DNA of 17,706 bases from an uncultured Phascolarctobacterium sp. (GCA_937901335.1 CALCHC010000086.1:1-17706), one strand, 5' to 3'. Shown: positions 1 through 6,432, counted from the stretch's first letter. Notes: a model not told the origin generated them from the letters alone. Numbers and translations are program-made.

Positions 1-1
1 G

Positions 2-535
2 CAGGAAGTGTGGGAGAAGCGGGTTAGTTATCTGCTGAAGTACAACACCAGCCTCAGCCAGACTGACAGCGCCAATGAAATGCCGTATTTTCCTGAGTTG
101 GTGGTTAAAGAACTACTTGATGAAGTTGTTACAACTTACGAATTTCCTGGTTATAAAAATTTAGATGTATCCTTTAGGGATTTGGAACAAGTTTATAGAA
201 AAGATAGTCCTGCATGGAAAAATGCCCTTTCTATAAAGGGGATATATTTAATTACAGATATGAAAAAGAATAAAACTTATGTTGGAAAAGCTTCTGGCGG
301 GTTTGGTATTTGGCAAAGATGGGGGAATTATATTGCAGATGGACATGGTGGAGATGTGGCGTTGAAAGAATTGATGAATAAAGAAGGTGGATTGGATTAC
401 GCTAGGGAAAATTACAAATTTACATTGTTGGAGATTACTAATGATTGGGATGAAACTTACATAGATGCGAGAGAATCTTATTGGAAGAATGTACTGATGT
501 CTCGGCTGTTAGATAATGGTTATAATAGAAATTAA
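2..535 (+). CDS. GIY-YIG nuclease-family protein, 5'-truncated by the window edge
   Basis: The reading frame is open from base 2, so the true start lies outside the window; a GTG at 8 is the first possible start but has no ribosome binding site in view. Numbering from that GTG, a GIY-YIG nuclease fold covers about residues 76-175: GIY at 78-80, YVG at 91-93, an arginine in QRW (R104), a glutamate in RESYWK (E156) and a terminal GYNRN. These match the catalytic Tyr, Arg, Glu and Asn pattern of the family. The preceding FPGY...SFRDLEQV stretch resembles the linker found before the nuclease domain in roughly 270-300-residue stand-alone members, so about 100 or more residues are probably missing. 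Such proteins are presumed DNA endonucleases and often lie in accessory or defence islands. The first ~110 bases look more GC-rich than the rest. A strong terminator follows at 554-583. Confidence 0.8.
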   Translation, partial: QEVWEKRVSYLLKYNTSLSQTDSANEMPYFPELVVKELLDEVVTTYEFPGYKNLDVSFRDLEQVYRKDSPAWKNALSIKGIYLITDMKKNKTYVGKASGGFGIWQRWGNYIADGHGGDVALKELMNKEGGLDYARENYKFTLLEITNDWDETYIDARESYWKNVLMSRLLDNGYNRN

Positions 536-553
536 TGGGTTGGTTACTAACAA

Positions 554-583
554 AAGCGCTGCCTTCGGGCAGCGCTTCTTTTA
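554..583 (+). terminator. Rho-independent terminator after the GIY-YIG gene
   Basis: A perfect 10-bp stem (AAGCGCTGCC, 554-563, with GGCAGCGCTT, 568-577) is closed by the very stable C(TTCG)G tetraloop and followed by CTTTTA. It lies 18 bases after the stop codon. Confidence 0.9.
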
Positions 584-652
584 TGTCCTGTTTTTGCACC
601 ATTCTTTCTGATAAAATAGTTAAAAAGTTTATTTTCAAGAGGAAGTAATGTT

Positions 653-1339
653 ATGAGTATATATGTAACTGGTGATATACACGGTTATCCTATAAGGTTT
701 GACCAATCCAAATTGGAAACTATGGGATTGAAGCTTACCGAAAATGATAAGCTAATTGTCTGTGGTGATTTTGGATTGCCGTGGTACGGAGATAAAGAAG
801 AGGAATGTTGTCTTGATTGGTTATCACAAAGACCTTTCGAAATTTTGTTTATAGATGGTAATCATGAAAATTTTGATTTACTTTATAAGCTTCCTGGTGA
901 AGAAAGATATGGTGGCAAGGTTCATAAATTGCGTGATAATATCTATCATTTAATGCGTGGGGAAGTCTACGAAATTGAAGGCAAGACTTTCTTTGTATTT
1001 GGTGGTGCTACTTCTGTCGATAAGCATATGCGAGAAGAACATGTTGACTGGTGGCAAGAGGAAGTTTTTAGCGAAGCGGAAAAGTTGGATGCTATTCGGA
1101 ATTTGGAACGAATGGGGAATAAGGTTGATTGTGTTATAACACATACAATTCCACGAAGATTTCTTACTGATTTGTCAGTACATCTACAGGGTGCTGATAC
1201 TTGTCCTATTTCTGAATTTCTTGATGAATTGAGTTGTAAAATCAAATATGAGAAATGGTACTTTGGGCATTTTCATACAGATGCAAAAATAAATGAAATG
1301 TTTACTTGTATGCATGAGCGCATTGAGAAAATAGAATAG
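653..1339 (+). CDS. Calcineurin-like metallophosphoesterase
   Basis: This 228-residue protein carries the ordered metal-ligand motifs of the calcineurin-like phosphoesterase superfamily: GDIHG at 7-11, GDFG at 38-41, GNHE at 69-72, a conserved histidine in ITHT (H164) and GHFH at 205-208. These residues normally hold a dinuclear metal centre that hydrolyses phosphomonoesters or phosphodiesters, including nucleotides or protein phosphates. The real substrate cannot be told from sequence. There is no signal peptide or membrane segment, so it should be cytosolic. The ATG at 653 is preceded by AAGAGG at 637-642. The start lies about 70 bases after the terminator of the previous gene, so it probably has its own promoter; a possible -10 TAAAAT is at 612-617 but no good -35 matches it. 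The gene stands alone, ending at a bidirectional terminator, and its AT-rich composition fits the accessory region. Confidence 0.9.
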   Translation: MSIYVTGDIHGYPIRFDQSKLETMGLKLTENDKLIVCGDFGLPWYGDKEEECCLDWLSQRPFEILFIDGNHENFDLLYKLPGEERYGGKVHKLRDNIYHLMRGEVYEIEGKTFFVFGGATSVDKHMREEHVDWWQEEVFSEAEKLDAIRNLERMGNKVDCVITHTIPRRFLTDLSVHLQGADTCPISEFLDELSCKIKYEKWYFGHFHTDAKINEMFTCMHERIEKIE

Positions 1340-1341
1340 CT

Positions 1342-1387
1342 ACACAAAGAGAAGCGCTACCCTTTCGGGCGGCGCTTCTCTTTGTGT
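1342..1387. terminator. Bidirectional terminator between convergent genes
   Basis: A long stem runs from ACACAAAGAGAAGCGC (from 1342) to GCGCTTCTCTTTGTGT (to 1387). It continues inward to CCC/GGG around a TTTC loop, with one G.T pair and one A/C mismatch. It directly abuts the stop codons of the converging genes (1339 on plus, 1388 on minus), so it can serve both strands. Confidence 0.85.
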
Positions 1388-1771
1388 TTAGGGAGAGATG
1401 TTTAGTGTTTTGCTTAAAGTTGGTAGTATATCTTCAAACCTATCAAAGCATTTAAAGAGTGTTTGTAATTCTATTGAAGGTTTTGGGGAGCCAAGCCAAA
1501 AGATAATTTCGTCTGCTTCAGTATCGACTTCAGTGTAATAGTTTTCTAAGAGGTTGAAATCATCAACTTCTAATGTTGCAGCATTGACGATAATAGCGGT
1601 TGCAAGGATAGCCACTAAATCGCTGGCTATATCGGTGGGGTAAATCTCCAAATTTTTGTTGTGAAGCAAAATTTTGAGACAGGAATTTTCTTCTTTGGTT
1701 AAACCGAAGGTTATTATCCTCCCTTCATAAGTATGTGGTATATAACCAGTTATGGAATCAAAGGTTTTCAT
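1388..1771 (-). CDS. Hypothetical 127-aa protein, partner of the PolC-like gene
   Basis: I do not recognise this 127-residue protein. It is acidic in its second half, has one hydrophobic stretch (about residues 46-68, ASDLVAILATAIIVNAATLEV) that looks more like a buried helix than a membrane anchor, and no signal peptide. The start is well supported: AAGGAG lies about 8 bases before the ATG on the minus strand (around 1780-1786). It is 60 bases downstream of the 738-aa PolC-like gene on the same strand, with no terminator between them, so the two are probably co-transcribed. This suggests, without proving, that the small protein works with or regulates the large one. It ends at the shared terminator at 1342-1387. 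Confidence 0.7.
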   Translation of the reverse strand: MKTFDSITGYIPHTYEGRIITFGLTKEENSCLKILLHNKNLEIYPTDIASDLVAILATAIIVNAATLEVDDFNLLENYYTEVDTEADEIIFWLGSPKPSIELQTLFKCFDRFEDILPTLSKTLNISP

Positions 1772-1831
1772 TTTTGCTTTCTCCTTTTTAAAAACGTTTA
1801 GGTTTAAATTTTTTGTCCGTGATTTTTAGAA

Positions 1832-4048
1832 TTATTGATAATCGACTTCGTCCCAATAGAGTGCATCTTTGCGTTTAGAAAAGTTTTTCAAGGTGTTGAT
1901 CGCTTCTCCGTTGATGTATTTATTTTCAAGGAAATCACCATCGTCAGTTAGCAAAATGTTTTTTGATTCTGCATAAGGCCAATGTTTTGGGGAGAAGTTT
2001 AATGCTTCGTCTTTGATTTGGTTTATTCGCCATTGATAAACATCGGATTTGGTAATGTTTTGCTTACACCATACATATTCGAACCATCTGCCAAGAGCTT
2101 TAGGCTTAGATAAAAATTCTCTGCAATCATAGGCGTCTAATTCATCGTCAAAGAATTTTTCTCGTAGGGATTGAGTTTCTGCTGCGAAATAAAATGTAAT
2201 AGCATTACAGATTGCATGGGCAAGGGAGGTTTCAAGACCAGCTTTTAGTTTATCTCCATTGTTTGTTCCTGACGCCTGTTTAAAGTGCTGATAAATATTT
2301 TCAATATAAAGTAAGATGTTGTTTTGCTTGTAATCATATTTGGCAAGTGTTGGAATTGTTTCTTCCAAATCTAGTAATGCACTACTTAGTCCATACAAAT
2401 CGTGTAAGAGAGATGAGATTGCTTTACAAATATCGCATTTATCAGAGTGTGGTCCTGGGTCGTTAAGAGTGTCTAAGTATTTGGTGAAGTTTTCAATGTC
2501 TTTGAGCAATGTTTGTCTGTAGCTTTTAGCTTTAACTTTCTCAAGAATTGCATCTAACATTGAAAATGCTTGTGGGAAGGCGGGGATTTTAACTTCATCA
2601 ATTAAAACATTATATTTACTTAAAATCTCATAAAAATCGTAAGTAATCATATCAAGAGGAATTTTCCCATAACTTTCTTCTGGTGCTTCAGTAGAAATTA
2701 TGATGTCAGGCATTGGTAGATTCATATGTGTGTTGCGGTAGTATTTTTCCAAGATATTGTTGAAAACTTCTACCATTTGCTGCTCTTTTTGAGAAAGCTC
2801 TTGAAAATCAGTTTTGGTAATTGGTAAATTGCCTAAATTATAGGGAACGCTTATGTTGATATTTTTAGCAATATAAGGCTTCTCATAACGCTTCTGTTCA
2901 GCTTTGACTTTAGTTTTTAACGCAAAGAAGATCCATTCCAACGCATGTGCTTTTGGGAAAAGGTATTCAATATTTCTAACATGTTTTAGTATCCATTTGT
3001 CTTTGGCTATGTTTAGATGTTTAGGAAAATCGTGAAAAATAAATCCTCTGCGAACTTGGTCGCTCATAACATAAGCCTTGCTTTCAGAAATATGGTGCTC
3101 GACAAAATAATTGAACACATCGTCACGGAAAGCGATTAGATCGCTAGGAGAGTAACCAAAGCGTTCTATTAAAATGTTAGAGTCTTCATTCCAAACACCG
3201 GTAGAACAATTGAGACCTAAGTTATAAACTAAGTCAGCAAATGTACAAGGTTCGGGAAGTTCTGGTGTGCCACCGTAAATGTTGAGATTTAATATGTCTT
3301 TCCATGCTCGCAAAGCAATTTTTCTGCAAGAATTATCAATGTGAGTTGTGAAAAAATCTTGATAAGTACCTTTAATATGGCAATCAATTGTTAGCCTATC
3401 GTACCAAATTATACTTGGGCGAGCGTGTGGGTGTGGTATTGTAAGATTAATGTTAGGATTTAGTTTGTTTAACCAATTTTGTTCCAAAAATAGGAGGACA
3501 GTTTCTTTTGCGTTTTCTGTAGTGTCAATATCAAAATGAAAAGAGTGGGTTGGATATTTTAAAAGACTTTGCCAAGGAATGTTGTGGCCATCGGCGATAA
3601 GGGGAGCGTTGTCATGCTTACATTTAGCAGTTTGCGGTAAGTCAAAGCCGTTTTTGTATTCATTATGTTTCCAATAAATTTGATGACAATGTGGACAATG
3701 ATAATGAGCTGGCAATGGATTAACGAAAGTTACATCGAGCAGATAAAGGATAAAGCTGGAAGCACCAGTTCCACGATTCCAATAAGGGTAGTTGTTATGG
3801 CGTAGCCATCTACCTAAATCGTGTATGAAGGCAAAAGAAACTATTGCTTGTTGTTCTGGAGAATCTTTCCAAGCATCTTCGATAGAGTGATATTTGTATA
3901 GGAAGCTCCATTCTTCTTTAACTCGTGTTAAAACTAAAGGGTCTGGATTTGCTCCGTATTTTTTGTGCAGGGCAGATAGGATTTCTTCGTAGAGTTTTTG
4001 TTTAATTTCTTTAAAAGGTTTATTAGAGTACAGGGGAGTGTATTTCAT
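1832..4048 (-). CDS. PolC-derived protein lacking an intact polymerase palm, with an unknown C-terminal domain
   Basis: The 738-residue product shows recognisable pieces of PolC (C-family DNA polymerase). Residues 91-121 (NRGTGASSF, then VNPLPAHYHCPHC) match the PolC SRGSVGSSF...NPLPPHY.CPNC segment. GFDLP (134-138), a second metal-ligand-like pair C143/H145, and DGHNIP (153-158) match the following zinc-motif region. FDID at 172-175 sits where PolC has its catalytic PDIDLNF. Residues 269-369 (TFADLV, TGVW, FRDD at 307-310, VRRG at 332-335, YLFPKAHA at 362-369) match the PolC fingers. Only 94 residues separate FDID from TFADLV, against roughly 200 in PolC, and no LKLDILG motif with the third catalytic aspartate is seen. 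PHP, exonuclease and clamp-binding parts are absent. Residues ~393-738 are unrecognised and include a CDIC (538-541). The start has AAGGAGG nine bases upstream. It is probably not an active polymerase; nucleotide or DNA binding is inference. Confidence 0.85.
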   Translation of the reverse strand: MKYTPLYSNKPFKEIKQKLYEEILSALHKKYGANPDPLVLTRVKEEWSFLYKYHSIEDAWKDSPEQQAIVSFAFIHDLGRWLRHNNYPYWNRGTGASSFILYLLDVTFVNPLPAHYHCPHCHQIYWKHNEYKNGFDLPQTAKCKHDNAPLIADGHNIPWQSLLKYPTHSFHFDIDTTENAKETVLLFLEQNWLNKLNPNINLTIPHPHARPSIIWYDRLTIDCHIKGTYQDFFTTHIDNSCRKIALRAWKDILNLNIYGGTPELPEPCTFADLVYNLGLNCSTGVWNEDSNILIERFGYSPSDLIAFRDDVFNYFVEHHISESKAYVMSDQVRRGFIFHDFPKHLNIAKDKWILKHVRNIEYLFPKAHALEWIFFALKTKVKAEQKRYEKPYIAKNINISVPYNLGNLPITKTDFQELSQKEQQMVEVFNNILEKYYRNTHMNLPMPDIIISTEAPEESYGKIPLDMITYDFYEILSKYNVLIDEVKIPAFPQAFSMLDAILEKVKAKSYRQTLLKDIENFTKYLDTLNDPGPHSDKCDICKAISSLLHDLYGLSSALLDLEETIPTLAKYDYKQNNILLYIENIYQHFKQASGTNNGDKLKAGLETSLAHAICNAITFYFAAETQSLREKFFDDELDAYDCREFLSKPKALGRWFEYVWCKQNITKSDVYQWRINQIKDEALNFSPKHWPYAESKNILLTDDGDFLENKYINGEAINTLKNFSKRKDALYWDEVDYQ

Positions 4049-4076
4049 AAGAGAGCCTCCTTTTGGTAGTTTGTTA

Positions 4077-4105
4077 ATTTTATTTTAAAGTAACAGATGG
4101 TTCAT
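4077..4105 (-). promoter_or_regulatory. Weak candidate promoter for the PolC-like operon
   Basis: Read on the minus strand, ATGAAC (4105-4100) and TAAAAT (4082-4077) are 17 bases apart, in the right place for the gene starting at 4048. The -35 is poor, as expected for a promoter needing derepression or activation, and overlaps the dyad at 4096-4117. Confidence 0.35.
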
Positions 4106-4117
4106 AAATGGAACATC
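4096..4117. promoter_or_regulatory. Candidate operator dyad between divergent genes
   Basis: GATGGTTC and GAACATC flank an ATAAATG centre, forming an imperfect inverted repeat (GTTC/GAAC core). It overlaps the candidate -35 of the minus-strand operon and ends seven bases before the -35 of the WYL gene. That is a plausible place for the WYL regulator to act on both promoters. Confidence 0.4.
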
Positions 4118-4123
4118 GACTTA

Positions 4124-4152
4124 TTGAATGAGAAAGCTTGGATTGCTATAAT
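4124..4152 (+). promoter_or_regulatory. Promoter of the WYL regulator gene
   Basis: TTGAAT (4124-4129), a 17-base spacer and a perfect TATAAT (4147-4152) give a good sigma70-type promoter. The transcript start would be near 4159, leaving only a ~15-base leader before the ATG at 4174. Confidence 0.7.
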
Positions 4153-4173
4153 TAACCCAAGAGGTGATTTTGA

Positions 4174-5202
4174 ATGTATACTGCACAACCGAAAAATATG
4201 CTTATTATGAACATCTTGGAAATCTTGAAGATTCATTCCGATGCAGACCATCGTTTGAATCAAAAGGATATCGTAGATTTGCTTAAACGCGATTATCAGA
4301 TGACTGTTGACCGCAAAGCTATTAAGCGTAATTTGATGAATCTTATTGATTTTGGTTATGAGCTTGAATGTACGGAAACTATCCGTATAAATAAAAAAGG
4401 AGAGCAAGAAGCACTCCTCAGTGATTGGTATTTGATTAGAGAATTCAATGATGCAGAACTACGCCTTTTAATTGATAGCTTGCTTTTTTCAAAACATATT
4501 CCTTATAGCCAATGTAAAGAACTGATTGGAAAGTTGGAAGGGTTGTCCAATAAATATTTTAAAGCAAAAGTTAAGCACATTCGTACTTTGCCGGAAAATA
4601 TGCCTAATAATAAGCAGATTTTTTATAGCATTGAAATTCTTGACGAAGCTATAAGTAAAGGAAAGAAAGTTGAGTTTCAGTATAACGATTTTGGTATAGA
4701 TAAAAAATTGCATCCGCGTATGAGTAGTAGTGGTAAAGCGAGAAAGTATGTAGTTAATCCTTATCAAATGGCAGCAACCAACGGACGCTATTATTTGATT
4801 GGCAATTATGATAAGTATTCCAATATTTCACATTATCGTGTTGATAAGATTTCTGAAATAAAAATTTTAGATGAGCCTGTCAAAAAACAAAAGGAACTCG
4901 ATGAAAGCATTAACTTGCCAAAACATATGGCTGAACATGTTTATATGTTTAGTGGAGCAAGCGAAAGAGTAACAATGCGTATTGATAAGTTCCTTGTGAA
5001 TGATGTGATTGATTGGTTTGGCAAGGATGTAAGTTTTTATGAACCTACAGAAGATGAAGTTACTGCAAGTGTTGTCGTGAACTTACAAGCAATGCGTTAC
5101 TGGGCAATGCAATATGCCAATCATGTTGAGGTGTTGAAACCGCAGAAGTTGAGGGAGCAAATAAGGGATGACTTAAAAGAAGCAGTTAAGATGTATGAGT
5201 GA
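4174..5202 (+). CDS. WYL-domain transcriptional regulator with N-terminal HTH
   Basis: The 342-residue protein has an N-terminal winged-helix-like region (about residues 10-70, with LNQKDIVDLLKRDYQMTVDR and AIKRNLMNLIDFGYEL). A WYL domain follows at about 155-240, with the diagnostic VNPYQMAATNGRYYLIG and SHYRVDKIS segments. A C-terminal WCX-like part (about 260-340, RVTMRIDKFLVNDVIDWFG to LREQIRDDLKEAV) completes the usual architecture. WYL regulators bind DNA and are thought to sense nucleic acids or nucleotides; many control phage-defence or DNA-damage loci. It is divergent from the PolC-like operon with 125 bases between, so control of that operon is likely. The start is supported by AGAGGTGA about 6 bases upstream. 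A bidirectional terminator follows. Confidence 0.88.
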   Translation: MYTAQPKNMLIMNILEILKIHSDADHRLNQKDIVDLLKRDYQMTVDRKAIKRNLMNLIDFGYELECTETIRINKKGEQEALLSDWYLIREFNDAELRLLIDSLLFSKHIPYSQCKELIGKLEGLSNKYFKAKVKHIRTLPENMPNNKQIFYSIEILDEAISKGKKVEFQYNDFGIDKKLHPRMSSSGKARKYVVNPYQMAATNGRYYLIGNYDKYSNISHYRVDKISEIKILDEPVKKQKELDESINLPKHMAEHVYMFSGASERVTMRIDKFLVNDVIDWFGKDVSFYEPTEDEVTASVVVNLQAMRYWAMQYANHVEVLKPQKLREQIRDDLKEAVKMYE

Positions 5203-5220
5203 TAAGGAAATGGCAATAGG

Positions 5221-5249
5221 AAAAGGCTTCGCGAGTGCGAAGCCTTTTT
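5221..5249. terminator. Bidirectional terminator between the WYL gene and doc
   Basis: A perfect 12-bp stem (AAAAGGCTTCGC, 5221-5232, with GCGAAGCCTTTT, 5237-5248) closes a GAGT loop. A T run lies on the plus side and an A run on the other, so it can also terminate the convergent minus-strand operon ending at 5256. Confidence 0.9.
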
Positions 5250-5255
5250 GAAGTA

Positions 5256-5633
5256 TTAGACTTTATGTTCTTTTATCCAATTTAATAATTCTTCATATTT
5301 GTATTTTCCTTCTGCTAAGGCAAGACCAACCATAACAACGTCTTCGTTTGTACAATCTAAATAGATGCCGTTAACTTCAAGGAAAGTAAGCATAATATAC
5401 ATTCCAATTCTTTTGTTGCCATCTACGAAAGCATGGTTAGAAACCAAGCTGAAACCGATTTTTGCAGCCTTTTCTTCTTTTGTGGGATAAAATTCTCTGT
5501 CACCGAATCCTGCGAAAGCACTTTCTAGTGCTGATTCTAGCAATGCTTCATCACGAACGCCGATGCTTCCTCCAGTTTCTTCGGCTATAAGTTGATGCAA
5601 TAATAAAATCTTTTCTTTTGAGAACTTAATCAT
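5256..5633 (-). CDS. doc: Doc-type Fic-domain toxin
   Basis: The 125-residue protein has the Doc-like Fic motif HAFVDGNKR at residues 67-75, with the catalytic histidine at 67 and the NKR phosphate-binding part. GGSIGVRDEALLESALESA (about 21-39) near the N-terminus is also typical of Doc. Its length matches stand-alone Doc toxins (about 125 residues). In phage P1 Doc, this fold phosphorylates elongation factor EF-Tu and stops translation; the same role is expected here but not shown. The start ATG overlaps the last four bases of the upstream antitoxin gene (ATGA), so the two are translationally coupled. The glycine after HAFVD (DGNKR) is the form found in many Fic proteins, so adenylylation rather than phosphorylation cannot be excluded. 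Confidence 0.9.
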   Translation of the reverse strand: MIKFSKEKILLLHQLIAEETGGSIGVRDEALLESALESAFAGFGDREFYPTKEEKAAKIGFSLVSNHAFVDGNKRIGMYIMLTFLEVNGIYLDCTNEDVVMVGLALAEGKYKYEELLNWIKEHKV

Positions 5634-5872
5634 TTTGCAAGCTCCAAGAATGCAGGTTTGAATCTTTTTAAGACTCTAGCTGCTACAATATCTATTTTTT
5701 CATCATCGGTTAAATCAATAATAGGAGAATTGTCTAAGTCTACAACTAAATATTTAGGGCGATTATTTTTAAAAATGACTGCTTGTCCATTTTTCTCAGC
5801 GATTCTGGTTACGCGAGAGAAGTTTTGGTTTGCTTCGGTTACGGAAACTATAGTTTTAGTATCAATATTCAT
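5630..5872 (-). CDS. phd: Phd/YefM-type antitoxin
   Basis: This short protein (80 residues from the ATG at 5872) has the Phd/YefM look: an N-terminal DNA-binding part with VSVTEANQNFSRVTRIAEKNG, the central strand AVIFKNNRPKYLVVDL, and a polar, probably unstructured C-terminus that would bind and neutralise the Doc toxin. A TTG at 5878 would add two residues, but AAGGAGGT (on the minus strand, 5888-5881) is 8 bases from the ATG at 5872 and only 2 from the TTG, so ATG is preferred. It is the first gene of a two-gene toxin-antitoxin operon overlapping doc by four bases. Two dyads over its promoter fit autoregulation by the antitoxin or the complex. Confidence 0.88.
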   Translation of the reverse strand: MNIDTKTIVSVTEANQNFSRVTRIAEKNGQAVIFKNNRPKYLVVDLDNSPIIDLTDDEKIDIVAARVLKRFKPAFLELAK

Positions 5873-5886
5873 AGTCAAATACCTCC

Positions 5887-5929
5887 TTGAGTTTATTATA
5901 ACTCAAAATAGGTAAAATTCAACCTATTT
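5887..5929 (-). promoter_or_regulatory. phd-doc promoter with two operator-like palindromes
   Basis: On the minus strand, TTGAAT (5922-5917) and a perfect TATAAT (5900-5895) lie 16 bases apart. TTGAGTT-N6-AACTCAA (5887-5906) covers the -10, and AAATAGGT-N8-ACCTATTT (5906-5929) covers the -35. Two adjacent dyads fit the cooperative autorepression known for Phd/Doc operons. Confidence 0.75.
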
Positions 5930-5933
5930 GCCT

Positions 5934-6121
5934 GGTGTGGTTACAAGCGGTTACTTTTTGCTCTTTTGGAAAAATCGCAAAAGGTTAGACTACACCCAAA
6001 AAAGAAACTACCAAAGAAAAAAGGTAAAAGTAAAAACTCTCTATATAATAAGTTGCCCGCGAGAAAGCAAAAGCGGACACATTCTTAGAAAAATTCTTTA
6101 AAACTTTTTTAAAAAAAGGTG
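5934..6121. other. Intergenic region without a recognisable gene
   Basis: No coding sequence is visible between the phd promoter and the tRNA promoter. A TTTTGC/GCAAAA inverted repeat lies around 5946-5976 but has no T run. The A/T-rich tracts just before 6121 could act as an UP element for the tRNA promoter. Confidence 0.5.
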
Positions 6122-6150
6122 TTGACAAACTCTTTTGGATGTCATATAAT
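6122..6150 (+). promoter_or_regulatory. Consensus promoter of tRNA-Gly
   Basis: TTGACA (6122-6127), a 17-base spacer and TATAAT (6145-6150) match both consensus boxes fully. An A/T-rich UP-like tract precedes it. The expected transcript start is about 23 bases before the tRNA. Confidence 0.9.
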
Positions 6151-6178
6151 CAATATCGTTCCGAACAACGGAATGACC

Positions 6179-6254
<76 letters not shown>

Positions 6255-6265
6255 CTTAAAAATTT

Positions 6266-6295
6266 AGCCCTCTGGAGTTTTCCAGAGGGCTTTTT
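6266..6295 (+). terminator. Terminator of the tRNA-Gly unit
   Basis: A perfect 10-bp stem GCCCTCTGGA (6267-6276) / TCCAGAGGGC (6281-6290) with a GTTT loop is followed by TTTTT. Confidence 0.92.
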
Positions 6296-6299
6296 AGTA

Positions 6300-6328
6300 T
6301 TGTCAAGCAAGCTTCTTTATGATATGAT
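6300..6328 (+). promoter_or_regulatory. Promoter of trigger factor / clp operon
   Basis: TTGTCA (6300-6305) and TATGAT (6323-6328) are 17 bases apart and directly follow the tRNA terminator. Initiation near 6335 would give a ~98-base leader, which contains the inverted repeats at 6344-6374. No CIRCE-like or CtsR-like repeat is seen. Confidence 0.7.
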
Positions 6329-6343
6329 ACTATGAGCGATTTA

Positions 6344-6374
6344 TGTCAGCATATTTGCTGTAGGAAAGCTGACA
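6344..6374 (+). promoter_or_regulatory. Leader hairpins upstream of tig
   Basis: TGTCAGC (6344-6350) can pair with GCTGACA (6368-6374). The shorter CAGCA-tatt-TGCTG hairpin (6347-6360) uses part of the same strand, so the two structures exclude each other. No T run follows, so this is not a simple terminator; a leader regulatory role is conjecture. Confidence 0.35.
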
Positions 6375-6432
6375 CACTAATCCGATTATATTATTTTATT
6401 TACCCATATAAATTTAAGGGAGGATTTTATTA

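Noticed and set aside
5934..6121. Possible small RNA or riboswitch before tRNA-Gly
   Set aside because: Only a loose TTTTGC/GCAAAA repeat and A/T-rich tracts are visible; there is no promoter with a matched -35, no terminator and no known aptamer motif.
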